A stretch of DNA of 44,612 nt from JAJTHY01 sp964458795 (GTDB lineage Bacteria; Pseudomonadota; Alphaproteobacteria; Rickettsiales; Midichloriaceae): NCBI GenBank assembly GCA_964458795.1, contig CAYWJW010000005.1, positions 1 to 44,612 on the forward strand, read 5' to 3'. Position 1 is the stretch's first letter. Each line of letters starts with the position of its first letter. A program made the translations under genes and the position numbers. Below the pieces are notes generated by a model that was not told the origin of the DNA, did not search any database, and worked only from the letters and a program-made list of their open reading frames with translations. Of this stretch, positions 32,968-44,500 are shown piece by piece.

Positions 32968-33372
32968 ATGAGTAATAAAAAAGATAATAGCCTACACACA
33001 CCAAATGAAATTATGTTTTACGAAACAGATGATGGTAAAGTAGCGATCGAAGTTAGGTTTGAAAATGAGAATGCCTGGCTTAGCCAAAAGCATATGGCTG
33101 AATTATTTGGGTGTTCAGTTGATAATGTTTCGCGGCATCTTAAAAATATCTACACAAATGGAGAATTAGACCAAAATTCAACTACCGAGGAATTCTCGAT
33201 AGTTGGACAAGAAGGTAATAGATTAATTAGGCGTAATGTTAAGTTCTATAATCTAGAAGTGGTTATATCGGTTGGTTACCGAGTGAATTCAGCTCGAGGG
33301 GTAATGTTCCGTACTTGGGCTACTGATAAGCTAATTGAGGCTAGTAGGAGATGTACTGATGAAGCTGCTTAA
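32968..33372 (+). CDS. RhuM-family protein, C-terminally truncated
   Basis: The 134-residue product carries only the N-terminal conserved part of RhuM, a family first named in a Salmonella pathogenicity island and usually more than 300 residues long. Visible blocks are NENAWLSQKHMAELFGCS, DNVSRHLKNIY and FYNLEVVISVGYRVNS, followed by FRTWATDKLIE, after which the sequence departs from the family and stops. The last codons overlap the start of the kinase gene by 14 bp. It looks like a RhuM gene cut by recombination whose front half still has promoter and ribosome binding site. Whether the short form works is unknown. Confidence 0.75.
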   Translation: MSNKKDNSLHTPNEIMFYETDDGKVAIEVRFENENAWLSQKHMAELFGCSVDNVSRHLKNIYTNGELDQNSTTEEFSIVGQEGNRLIRRNVKFYNLEVVISVGYRVNSARGVMFRTWATDKLIEASRRCTDEAA

Positions 33373-34192
33373 GCGCAACATATTAAACATCTATGGAAAC
33401 CAGGGTAGAACTTGGCTTGCTGAATTGCCACAAAGGGTAGAAAAAATCTCAACAAAATGGGGGTTATCAGAACTTGCTCTTGTGGATAATATGTCTTACA
33501 ACTACGTGATGGCAGGATTAAAAGACAATACTCCTATAATCTTAAAGCTCAGCCCAGATCATCTACAGCATGAAGCGATGGCGCTAAAAGCTTTTGCTGG
33601 CAGAGGAGCTGTAGAAGTTTTAGAGGAAGAAGTTGGCGCATTACTTCTTGAGCGTGCAATGCCCGGCATCTCACTAAAGTCGTATTTTCCTAAGCGGGAT
33701 GAGGAATCAATTAAAATTACTTGCGATATTATGAAAAGGCTACACCATCCTAGTAGTGGTTTTCCACATATCAAAGATTGGCTCAAAGTGTTGAACAAAG
33801 AATGGGATGTACCTTACCTACAAAAAGCAAGGCAGCTTAGGGATAGATTGTTGGGGACATCAGATGATACTGTACTGCTACACGGAGATCTACACCATGA
33901 TAACATCTTGAGTTGTGGCAATGAGTGGAGGGTGATAGATCCTAAAGGGGTAATAGGAGAACCGGCTTTTGAAGTAGCCGTCTTCATCCGCAATCCTACT
34001 GAAGAATTGCTTACATCTGATATCCTCAAAAACCGCATTCATGCATTCGCCAAAGAATTGAATTTAGATTTTTACCGTATAAGAGACTGGTGCTTTGTAG
34101 AATCAGTATTGTCTAGAGTGTGGGACATCGAAGATAATATGAAACCAAGTTCAGTTCCTTTAACAAAACTTTTATATGAGTTGCTGCTGTGA
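33359..34192 (+). CDS. APH(6)-type aminoglycoside/hydroxyurea phosphotransferase
   Basis: A kinase of 277 residues from the ATG at 33359, which has AGGAG 8 nt upstream; the frame extends to a TTG at 33335. It has the family's catalytic loop LLHGDLHHDNIL and the metal-binding RVIDPKGVIGEPAFEVA, both diagnostic of the streptomycin 6-phosphotransferase/hydroxyurea kinase group. Chromosomal members are common and their natural substrate is usually unknown, so streptomycin resistance should not be assumed. It overlaps the truncated rhuM and would be expressed from the same promoter, perhaps by coupled translation. Confidence 0.87.
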   Translation: MKLLKRNILNIYGNQGRTWLAELPQRVEKISTKWGLSELALVDNMSYNYVMAGLKDNTPIILKLSPDHLQHEAMALKAFAGRGAVEVLEEEVGALLLERAMPGISLKSYFPKRDEESIKITCDIMKRLHHPSSGFPHIKDWLKVLNKEWDVPYLQKARQLRDRLLGTSDDTVLLHGDLHHDNILSCGNEWRVIDPKGVIGEPAFEVAVFIRNPTEELLTSDILKNRIHAFAKELNLDFYRIRDWCFVESVLSRVWDIEDNMKPSSVPLTKLLYELLL

Positions 34193-34207
34193 GTAATATA
34201 CAATATG

Positions 34208-35488
34208 TCAGAACTGTAGCTTTGACCCTGCAAGTAACAAATAACCAGAGTTTGTTGCACCTGCAATCGCCATGCTATTATCTTTGATGCTGAATTGTGT
34301 AAATTCAGCATAGGGCATAAAGCCGGGGGCTAAATTATAGTCAATACCTAAAGATAGCACTTCAGCCTTAGCTCTGTTGGTATTATAAAATGGAGCAGCA
34401 AAAGTTGGCTTAGCACCAAATCCCCCATTTCTTGAGCGCATATAGCTGATACTAGCACCTAGGTTAGAGTGAACATAAGAAATACCTGTTGTACAGTATA
34501 TACCTGGCTTAGCGCCAGTTACAGCCTTAGTAGTTGCTCCTTGAGTGAAGCTTTTCTCAAGACCAGATTTACCCCAATTACCAAAAGATGCACCAACTCC
34601 CAGTCTCATATAATTAGCGGTTATACCAACTTCCCAGGCCCCTAAACCTCTTCTGGACACAATTGTATTAGTACTAGCATCAATGAATTTCTTGGCCTTG
34701 CCAGCTTCTCCAAATGCAGAAATTTTGAAAGTTGCCTTATCAACTTTGCCATCATATGTAAAGCCGCCCTGAAATGCATCAGTATATCCAGAAAGTTGAT
34801 TGGTCGGAAAAGCCCCGGCAGCCATAACCGCACCTGTATACGATCTAAATAATGGTTTTAAATTAGTTATAGTTCCATGTTGTTCTGTATCCGGAGTATA
34901 AGTAATGCCTATTTGAAAACCATCTATAGTAGGAGTGTAGTATGTAACTTTTGATGCATCAGCCACAAATGAGCTACCCACAGCAGTTGGGAGTTTGGGA
35001 GTAGTAATTTGCCTTCCGTTGCCAACCATGGTGGTGATCCAATATTTCCAATCACCATCAACACCGCCAACAGCTCTCGTAATGCTTGCTGCGCTAACCC
35101 TCATAGCTTGATAAGAACCAATATAGCTTCCTCCTTCTAGTCTACCTATCGAAGACTCAAGATAAATCATGGTTTGGTGCCCAACTGTAGTTTCTCCAAC
35201 TTTACTAACTGAAGTATCGGAATTTAAGTTAATTAGACCACCATATTTAAAGCAGCTAGCATTAGCATCTATATTGAGGGTTAAGTTCGTGTCATTTACT
35301 ATACCATATTTGGTAAATTTATTGCCATCTAAGGTTGTTTCATATGCATGACTTTGATTTCTATAGCCAAACTGCGTATTTAAAAATCCTGTTATTGTAA
35401 TAGTGGGAATCCTTTCAAAAGCCTTAGCACATGATATAGACGGTATGAGAGAGAGTATTCCAATAATTATACATGTTCTTTTTGACAC
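34208..35488 (-). CDS. Outer-membrane porin-like beta-barrel protein
   Basis: A 426-residue protein with a signal peptide (to about residue 22, SISCAKA). It has an N-terminal strand TITITGFLNTQFGYR typical of Gram-negative porins, many alternating-polarity strands, and a C-terminal aromatic residue (KLQF), the BamA recognition signal. A conserved-looking loop region with VTYYTPTIDGFQIGITY also fits general porins. The best start is a GTG at 35488; no in-frame ATG gives the signal peptide. It lies on the same strand as the giant gene, 74 bp downstream of it. Confidence 0.8.
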   Translation of the reverse strand: MSKRTCIIIGILSLIPSISCAKAFERIPTITITGFLNTQFGYRNQSHAYETTLDGNKFTKYGIVNDTNLTLNIDANASCFKYGGLINLNSDTSVSKVGETTVGHQTMIYLESSIGRLEGGSYIGSYQAMRVSAASITRAVGGVDGDWKYWITTMVGNGRQITTPKLPTAVGSSFVADASKVTYYTPTIDGFQIGITYTPDTEQHGTITNLKPLFRSYTGAVMAAGAFPTNQLSGYTDAFQGGFTYDGKVDKATFKISAFGEAGKAKKFIDASTNTIVSRRGLGAWEVGITANYMRLGVGASFGNWGKSGLEKSFTQGATTKAVTGAKPGIYCTTGISYVHSNLGASISYMRSRNGGFGAKPTFAAPFYNTNRAKAEVLSLGIDYNLAPGFMPYAEFTQFSIKDNSMAIAGATNSGYLLLAGSKLQF

Positions 35489-35562
35489 TTAGATATAACT
35501 TAATTGAGATAATAATGCCTCACTTAGCTAATCACTTATGAATCACAGAGTCAAGAAAGTTG

Positions 35563-38500
35563 CTATCTGCAAGGCACAGCTTCAATATCTTTAGTCATTA
35601 TATCACTTCGTTCTTTAGAACTGCTATAAGACGTTGTGATTTGCGGCTTGTCACTACTGCGCGACATAATAAATTTTATGATCACTTTGATTGCAGCATC
35701 TATATTATCTATAATACCCTTCGCATCAAATGGCGCCTTACTTACGGCATAGTTAATAGCATTGTTCATTACAGTATAAGATTCACGATAAAGTATACTT
35801 GGAACATCAATCACACGGCTATTATAATAAATAGCCTGTTCCTTAATATACTCTATCTTACATTGAATATCATGGGCTAAGGTCATATCTAACCTCGCAA
35901 GTTCGGATGACTTATCATTTACTACAGCAACATGATTTACCTTAGGTGGATTAAAAGAAACAGTAGGGATATAGCTAGTTGATTTATTTTGTGCTAATTG
36001 CAGCAGAATAGAATATTGTTTGGCTTTCTCTGCATTAGAAGTGCCATTTAGAATTTCATAAACCTTATGGAATTTTCTCTCTTCCATATGTTTCGTCACT
36101 AATGATAATAATTCTAAATTTTGAGGCAATTCTTCACTAATAGCAGCCTTAACTTTGTTAGCAAAGAAAATCTGAGCAGCTAAATTATCGCCTTCGAGAA
36201 TTTGATATATATATCCAAACTCCAGCAACCCAGATAATAAAGTTGCAAACCTATTTGTGTGAGACTTACGATGCAATATTTTCGGCACAAATGACCAATT
36301 ACGCAAGCGCATTTGGTCAAAATCATCTTTTTTAGAATCCTCAAGACCCTTTGTTAATAGAGCAATAATTTCGCTATAATTATCACAATCTTGAAGTTTT
36401 ATCTTAATTTTCCTACATAGCAGTTTTCTATCAATACTTACACCATCTGCGTTCATGTATTTAGTAAGATTAGAACCTACTGTAGATTTAAACAGAGCAA
36501 ATGTACTATCGCCTTCACCTTTTAGCTTACTAATTCTCTCTATTATAAGCGTAAGTTTTGGTAACATAGAACCATCTGAAGCACCTATAAGCTGTACTAG
36601 AGCATCGCTGTATTCTGCATAAATTACCGAAGGCGACTCCATATTTGCTCTGCGCCTTTCAATATTTTGTAAATTTCTATGCACTACTTTATCATCAGCA
36701 ATACTGGTCACTAATTCCTTAACTTCAGAAGTCATATCTTTTGACGCTACATAAGATGTAGGTTTTCCTACAAAACACTGTGCACCCCCCGCATCACTAA
36801 CTGTAACATCAGCAGTTGAGCATTCTTCTCGCACAGATTCAGGAGTTATGCGGAATAATTGTCGCATGCTTTCAGTATCTAGGCAATATTGACGTTTTAT
36901 AGACTTCACTTCTTCTGCCATATTATATTTTTTTATGGAAGGATCCGCGAAATATTCACTTAAACGATCTATTGCTTCTTCCGTTGTAGCGCACTGTAGT
37001 CTTGGTACATTTCGTACTATTTCTTCCTCTTTCTCATCAACTTTCTCTATTGATGCTTGGGCAATAGTTTCTACTGCCTCTTGAGCTTCAACTAGCAAGT
37101 TCTCTTTAGCTACTTCTTCCTTATCCTCTTCAATAATGACTTGAGCTATCTTTGGCTCTTCAGCTGGTATATTTTCTTTATTCTCATTAGCTACTACTTT
37201 CTCTACTACTACTTCCTCTTTCACTGCTTCGGGAATGACTTGAGTGGCTATCTCAACTACTTGTACTATTTCCTCATTTTCATTGGCTGCTTGCTCTACT
37301 ATTTGCTCTTGGATCGCTTCTTCAGCGGCATCTTGAACCATTTCTTGTCTCACAACTTGTGTACTCTCTCCAATAACTTCGGCAATAAGCTCTTTTGCTT
37401 GAATTTTATAACTGCTCAATAGCTTTATACTTTTTAATAGATTAGCCAAAGCAGATATTTGCAGTTCCTTGTCTGGATTATCTGCAAACCATTCTTGAAA
37501 CTTCTGCTGCAACAGTAACATCAGATTTGTGCTCCGATCTCCCACAGTTATTGGAGCATCACCTAGTAGTTTTGCATCTCTTATTAAAGTAGCCAGCTGG
37601 GACAATGACAGATTTTTTTCTGGTATATCACTAAGCAATTCATTGAACTTCTGATGTGATAATAATGTTATAGCTCGGATAAATTGTGCAGAACTTAGAC
37701 CTTCAAATTGTTCGAGGTCTACCTTCGCAACTTCTACAAACGCATCATATATTTCCCTATATTCTTTGCTTTTTTTGGATTTAGTTAAAAGCTTAGCTAT
37801 AATATCCCCTTCCTTAAAGGCTTCCATTGCAGACTGTATTATTTTGACTTTTGCCTTGGATACTATCAAATCTTTATGGGTCTTAAGTTTTACTAAAAAT
37901 TTGACTAGAATTTTTCTCCAACTCTTAAGATCTTCTAACTCTTCATTGGCACCAACAGCTCCAAGTATAGCCTTTTCTATAGCTTTAAAACTCTCATTAT
38001 TTACAACATCTTCTATAAATTTTATTAAGACATTGATAGGTATATTATCGAGCGGTATATCAGGGATTAGGTTTGAAATCATATCAAAAGCTATACCTTT
38101 ACCCGCGGCCATGTCTTTAAATAATTGCATTAACGTCTCAGGTTTTACATCTATATCCTTGGCTTTGAGAGCTGGATATTTACTTTTGATCTCATTAATT
38201 TTTTCAGATACAAAAATTTTAAGATCATTGATGCTTCCATGTAGTGCCAATCCCATGTCTAAAGCCCAAGTTATGCGCTCTATATTTTGCTGCGAAAAGC
38301 GCTTTTTAAAACGCTCGCTTGCTAATATAACTTCCTTTATAATTCTTAAGGAAATATTTAAAGCAACGCCCCAAGCTTTACCTTCCACATAATTAATAGC
38401 ACAACTTTTCGCTCCCAGCACTATTGGAGCTAAAATACCCCCACTTGTGAATATAGTCACCCCTGCAACTATATTCAGCCCCGTCTTATATATGCTCTTA

Positions 38501-41500
38501 GCAGTACCAACTGCGTTGTAGTATTCTACGATTTTGTAAGGATAGTAACATATGTAGTTAAGCATAGTCATAACTTTCATGTCTTCATATGTAGGCTTCC
38601 CTACTAACATAGAGGATGTGGTTGAGCTGTTTTCTAGAATAATATGTTTTGCCAAGAGGGCTTGCTGGGACTTTTGATGTCTATAAAGTTCTAATGGGTT
38701 AATCTCACTAGCAATTTCCTGTGATGGACTTACTTTTTTAAGAGCATCTGTTACAGCACCTAAGAATACCTCAATACTATCAACACCTGGTTTCTCAGGA
38801 TATTTGGCTTTTATTACCTTGCCTATTTCCACTTCAGAGTTTTCTGTAATTCCTATTTCATGCAGAACTGTTTGAAGCAATTCTGAGTTAAGCTTCTGTA
38901 GAATTGCTGAGCACCCTTTAACCCGCTCTTCAATAGATGCATTTTTATCTTCTGGCAGTTTTCCTGATATTAACCCAACAAGCATTGTAATTACCACTTG
39001 AAGCATGTCAGCATCAAGAAAATTGAAATCTTTGACTTCCTTACCTTCTATAATATCAACGCAATTCTTATTATATACATGCAACCTAGCTTCTAAAAAT
39101 TTAAATATTTTTTCCAATTTTTTTGTATCACTGGCATCTACTTCCAATCCCACTATGGATGCTATCCAAGAAAAAGATTTCTTTATCGCTGCAGGTATTA
39201 AAAGAACATCATAACATATCTCATAAACCCATTGTAACCCCTCAATTATTTGAACATGGTGTTTATTATATTCTATGGCTATTTCTACTTTATTATTATC
39301 AAACATAATTTGAGCTACTTTTGATATATCGCTAATTTCAATATTCATAGCCTTAAGTTCAGATAAAGCGCTGTATATAAGCGTTGCTGATTCCTTTATA
39401 TCTATACTCGCAATAATCTCACTTAGATTACTACCTTCATCCTCATCTATCCTTTCAGTTAATCTTTGTGCAAGCGATGCGAGGGTATTTAGTTTTTCTT
39501 CTATTATTTCCTGAGTTAGCTCACTTATTTTAATATCAGTCAAAAAAGGCTTAAGTTCTGATATAATTAGGTAAGCTACATGTGCATAATCCAATATCTT
39601 GAAGTAACTTGCAGCAGGGAAAAGAGACCTTATACTACTTAAAAGGTTCGATATTTTCTCAAGTTCTCCTACTTTTACCGAATCTAGAGAAGGTAAAATC
39701 TCATTTACAATTTCTATTTTAAGCACAGGCTCTTCAATATCAACTTTAGGGCATTTGCCAAGCCACTTATCAAGCTTGACATTCCATAATTCTGATGCCT
39801 TATTATATAAAGCAAGCCTTGCAGACTCCTCTTTATATTCTTCTTGATTTTCTAAATACTCATCCCACCACTTTGCAAGTTGTTGATTGAACTGAGAAAT
39901 AGAGATAAGAATTTCCTCTGAGCTAAGTATACCATTTGAAAATTTACCATAGGCTAGTTCTGATGCTTTATCTAAGCGTTGCTTCACTTTTAGAAAGTAG
40001 TTAGTCACCACATGATCACACACCTGATGTAATGGTAATTTCTTCATCCTTTCTTCATATCTTTCACGGCTTATCTCTTTACGCCATTCATTTACTTCTG
40101 TGATATCAGATAAGAGTGTATGATTTTTTTGATGAGATGTTTGCTTTTTGTAACAATCTAGTGCCTCTTCTAGAGCTTTTTCAGAATCATTTGCTCTCTC
40201 TTCTAGGAGTTTAAATTCCTCTGGACTCAGTCTTCCTTTTAAATCATCTAGAATAACTACATCAAGAAAATATCCTGGTTCACCGTTACGACCTACTCTA
40301 CCATGTACTTGTATTACATCTTCTTCTGTAACTGAGGTTGTTGCAAAATTAAGCTCAAAATAAGGTAAATCTTTAGGATGAGAGAAATCAACACCCCGTC
40401 CCAATGCCTGTGTTGCACAAGTAACTCGCCCTTTCACACCTGCATCTAATTTAACCCGGTCTGTATCTTTCTTATCATATACGAAATCACCACTATAAGC
40501 TTGATGGTTAAATTTAAGGGTTTCGAGATATTTATCTGCCGTTTGCACTTTCTCAGGTGTACCCCAAAAAGCAAGAACAGGCAGCTTCTTCTCGTCCTTA
40601 TCGGAATGTATTTCATTAATGCATTGCACCATGAGCCTGTGTGCATCATTTGCATTATTTACCAAGATTGTCCCAAGATTAACACGCCTGTCCTCACGGT
40701 ATCTAGGATGCTTAGTGATATTGCCGAACTTATTCACTTCCATGGCCTCTTTTAACACAAGGCTAGACCCTACTGTACCAGAAATCCCATCAACAATACC
40801 TTCCGCTTCTTTGACAAGATGGATAAGAACACTTGTATTACCCTCTGCGATTGTTTCAGTCACAGAAATATATTTGAATTTATTGTGCCCGGCATTATTT
40901 TGCTTATTATTATTATGCTGATGAAGAAGAGATTGCACGCCGTTAGACCATGTTACTTCAGGCTTTTTTTTATGATCAGTCTTAATGATAGGAGCTGCTG
41001 TACTCCCTAACTTCTTAACTTCTAGTCCGTGCTCTTCTTCTACCACCACAACTTCTGTGACTATATATGTATCCTCATCTTGTGCGCGAGCCGAGAGGGC
41101 GGCATTTACCAACATTACTATGATTTCGTCAGTTATTTCTATTGTTAGAAATTTTTTTATTTCTTGATGCTCAGAGCTCTTCTCAAACTCTTTACAGAAA
41201 TATTCTCTAAAATTATGGACATAATCTTTTGGATCAGTCCTTTCAAAAATCTCAGTTTGTTGCACAAACTCAAGCAATGCTTTGTGTATTTCAATCCATT
41301 TTTTCTCATTATATGCATAGAAAACTTTACGTATTACTACAGACAGAATATTATCAACGGGAGTTGTAAGAGCTGCATCTGCTTCATCTAATACAAGCCC
41401 CATACACCAATTAATATCTCTACCTTCTAAAAGCTGTGATTTAGCAAACAGAAATAGGTTTGCTGGCGTAGAATAATTTATTCCACTAGGTAGCCAATCT

Positions 41501-44500
41501 TTTTCTGTACTATTTTGGGTAATTGCTTTGTTAGAACATGGTATACCAAAAAAACTAAATACAGGATTAAACTCTTCCGCATCTCGCTCAGCCAAGATAT
41601 CACTAGAAGGCGCTATACAAACACATCCAAGTGTTGCATGTCTATAAAGAGCTTTTAGTACTGCTATAATGCCTTTGCCCTCTCCAGTATCAATTTGAGA
41701 TAGCGAATTGCCGTTCGTTATAACACACTTAAGTGCTTCTAATATTTGTGTATGTCTTGGAAACTTACCGGTAGCTCTATATACTGCTGCACAAGAGAGA
41801 GCTACTGATCCAAGAGCAGCATCATACTTCTCTTCCCAAGTGGCATTCTGATCATTTAATATGGTAATACAAGCTTGTCGGCTCTCAACAATTTGTGAAT
41901 TTGTCATATCAGAGATTGTTGAAAATACCTTGCTTCCATCTGAGTTTGAAACCAAGATTCCTTTATGTTCTTTAAACAAATTGAACATTTTTGTAAAGCT
42001 TGCGAACAAGTTCTTACGATCTGTGTAAGATGCCTTAACCCACTCTTTATTCTGCGGATCCCAAGACTGAATATTATTTACTGTGTTTAACACAGCTTCC
42101 CAATCAACTTTATAAAGCTCTGTATTTTCTTGGTATTTGGTTAGAAGGTAGCCTTCTATATGCTTGATAATGTTATCTCTCAATATATTATCCTTCTCCC
42201 CTAACCATTTATATATAACTTCATTTGGTGGACGTAACTCATCAGGTAGTTTTAAGAGCTTAATTATAGATTCAAGCGACGAATCTTTAAGGTGCGCCAA
42301 AAGCTCAAGCAATTCTATATGGCTATCCCCTAATTTTAGCTCATGTTTTTCAAGTAGTGTTATGACTTCTGATAGAAGACTCAGGCTTGTGTTATCCTCA
42401 TCTATGCTTTCAAATTCTGTATCCTCCAAAGATGATATATTTAAACTCTCAATGTGAGAGTTTAGTATTACTTTGTCTTTGTTTAGATAGGAACAAGTAG
42501 TATCAGCCAAGCTCCTTGCTGCTCCTTGCCCTGCTTTTAAAGCTGGGGTGAATGCTGAGTCCATAACTTTATAAACAACATCATTAGCATATCTAATAGG
42601 AACTGTTCTACTTATTGCCCTTTCTAAACCCCCCATTGAATCAGCCGTAATTTGTAACATCTTTAGAGGAGATTCTGCCTCTAAAAGTTTATCAGCTACT
42701 TCAGCAATATTTTCAACAAAGCTTGACGCATTCAATTCCTCTGCCGTTGGTTGTTCTTGTGGATCCTCTATAATTGGCGCCGGTAGTTCCTGTATCGCTT
42801 CCTCTTGTGAGGCTACAGTATTTAAAGTATGCGGCTTTAGTTTAAATGCCAGGTGGAAGCTCTCTATATCACCACCTAATTTTTCTAAAAGCTTTACTGC
42901 TTCTTGCTTGTTATTTATATTCTGAACTATATATGCTATGTTATGAAGCACTTGTATTGTAAGCCTACCCTCTTTCCTCAGCTTAGCACAATGTTTAAAG
43001 ATATCTTCCGACATCCATCTGTCTGAAGTATCTAATATAACCTTAAAATATTTTGAGGCGTTTATATTATTGCAGTTTGCAGCTATAAATCCTGCAGTAT
43101 CAATTAGCTCTGCTGCATCATATTTAAAATGCTTTTTTGTAAATGAGAAATGTATGGCATTTTCAAGGATATATTTGTTATAGATCCATATTGTTTCTAA
43201 TCCCTGATACTGACTTTTATAGATGCTTACAAGGCTTAACTTATTACTTTCTAAATTCTTGTCTATATCGCTTAGGAACGATTTAACAGCATCGACATCA
43301 TTTTTATCATCATATCTATTTATCACTCTGGCTATCTCTGCTGCAAGGTCTTGCGCCTCAATATTAATACCAATATCTTCCATAGCAGTGAGAATCTCTC
43401 CGCAGTATTGCGGATCTGATATAAATTTCTCAAGAATTGCTATACATTTTCTAACCCGCTTTTTATAAGGGTTTTGGTGTTCGTGTATTACTTTTAAGGC
43501 ACTGGATAAATGATCAAATGCGTTTTCGAACTTGCCGTACTTTGTGGCAAAATCCACCATAAAGTCAGTAATCTGTCCTTGGAATTCTGGGGTTTTTGCA
43601 CTATTTGTTATGTTCGTATATATGTCTAATACGTTCTCTAATTCTTTTACAGTTACCCAAGGAGCTGCATCCGTAAGTTTTTTTATAACGCTGCTAAAGA
43701 TTTCTACTCCAGAGACTATATCTTCAATATAATCATTAAGTAGCGCAAGGCTTATACCATTTTTGACTTTATTATCATTATACCTGGTCAACAAAAACTT
43801 ATAAACCAAATTAGTATAGTTTTGTAAATTACTGCTTAGAGCAAACTTTGATCTTATAAAATCTATTAGCAAACGCTCAGCAAGGGTTTTGGAAGCAGCA
43901 ATATAAACCTCATCCCCAGCCTTACCGTTCTCTACCTTCATAACCCATCTGTTAAGTGCTTCAAGAATAATATTATGCACCATGTGCACGATACTAACAG
44001 TTACATAGTCCCTAAGCGCTTCATCTAACGCCTTACCATTAGTCTTGATAACACTTAGCAAATCCCTAGCATCAATAGATTGCTTCAGTACATCAGGTAC
44101 GCTTTTTATATCTGATAGTAATACGTCTCGCATAGTAGCAACTGCACTTTGACTCTTTTGCTGCGAGCTAAACCCATTATATGTTTCTTCATCCAATAAT
44201 ATATCTACTGGCTTTCTATTTGCTTTATATCTGATTTTTTTGTTTTCCCTATATTCACAATCAGTCGCCTTGAAGACTCTTCTGAACCATCCTTGGATAG
44301 GCTCCTTAGAAGTTTTATAATCATCTATTGCCTTACGTAACTCCTGCATCGTAATGGGAGTCAAAGATCCCTTGAAACCGTCTATATTACTGATGATACC
44401 AAATAGCTCAGCACCTTGAACAGAACTTAAACTATTAAGTAAGGAGATGAGTTCTAAGGCTCTAGCTCCATCTAATTTATCACTTATAAGCGCTGCAAAT

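Noticed and set aside
33359..34192. Calling the kinase a streptomycin resistance gene (strB/aph(6))
   Set aside because: The motifs place it in the APH(6)/hydroxyurea kinase family, but many chromosomal members have other or unknown substrates.
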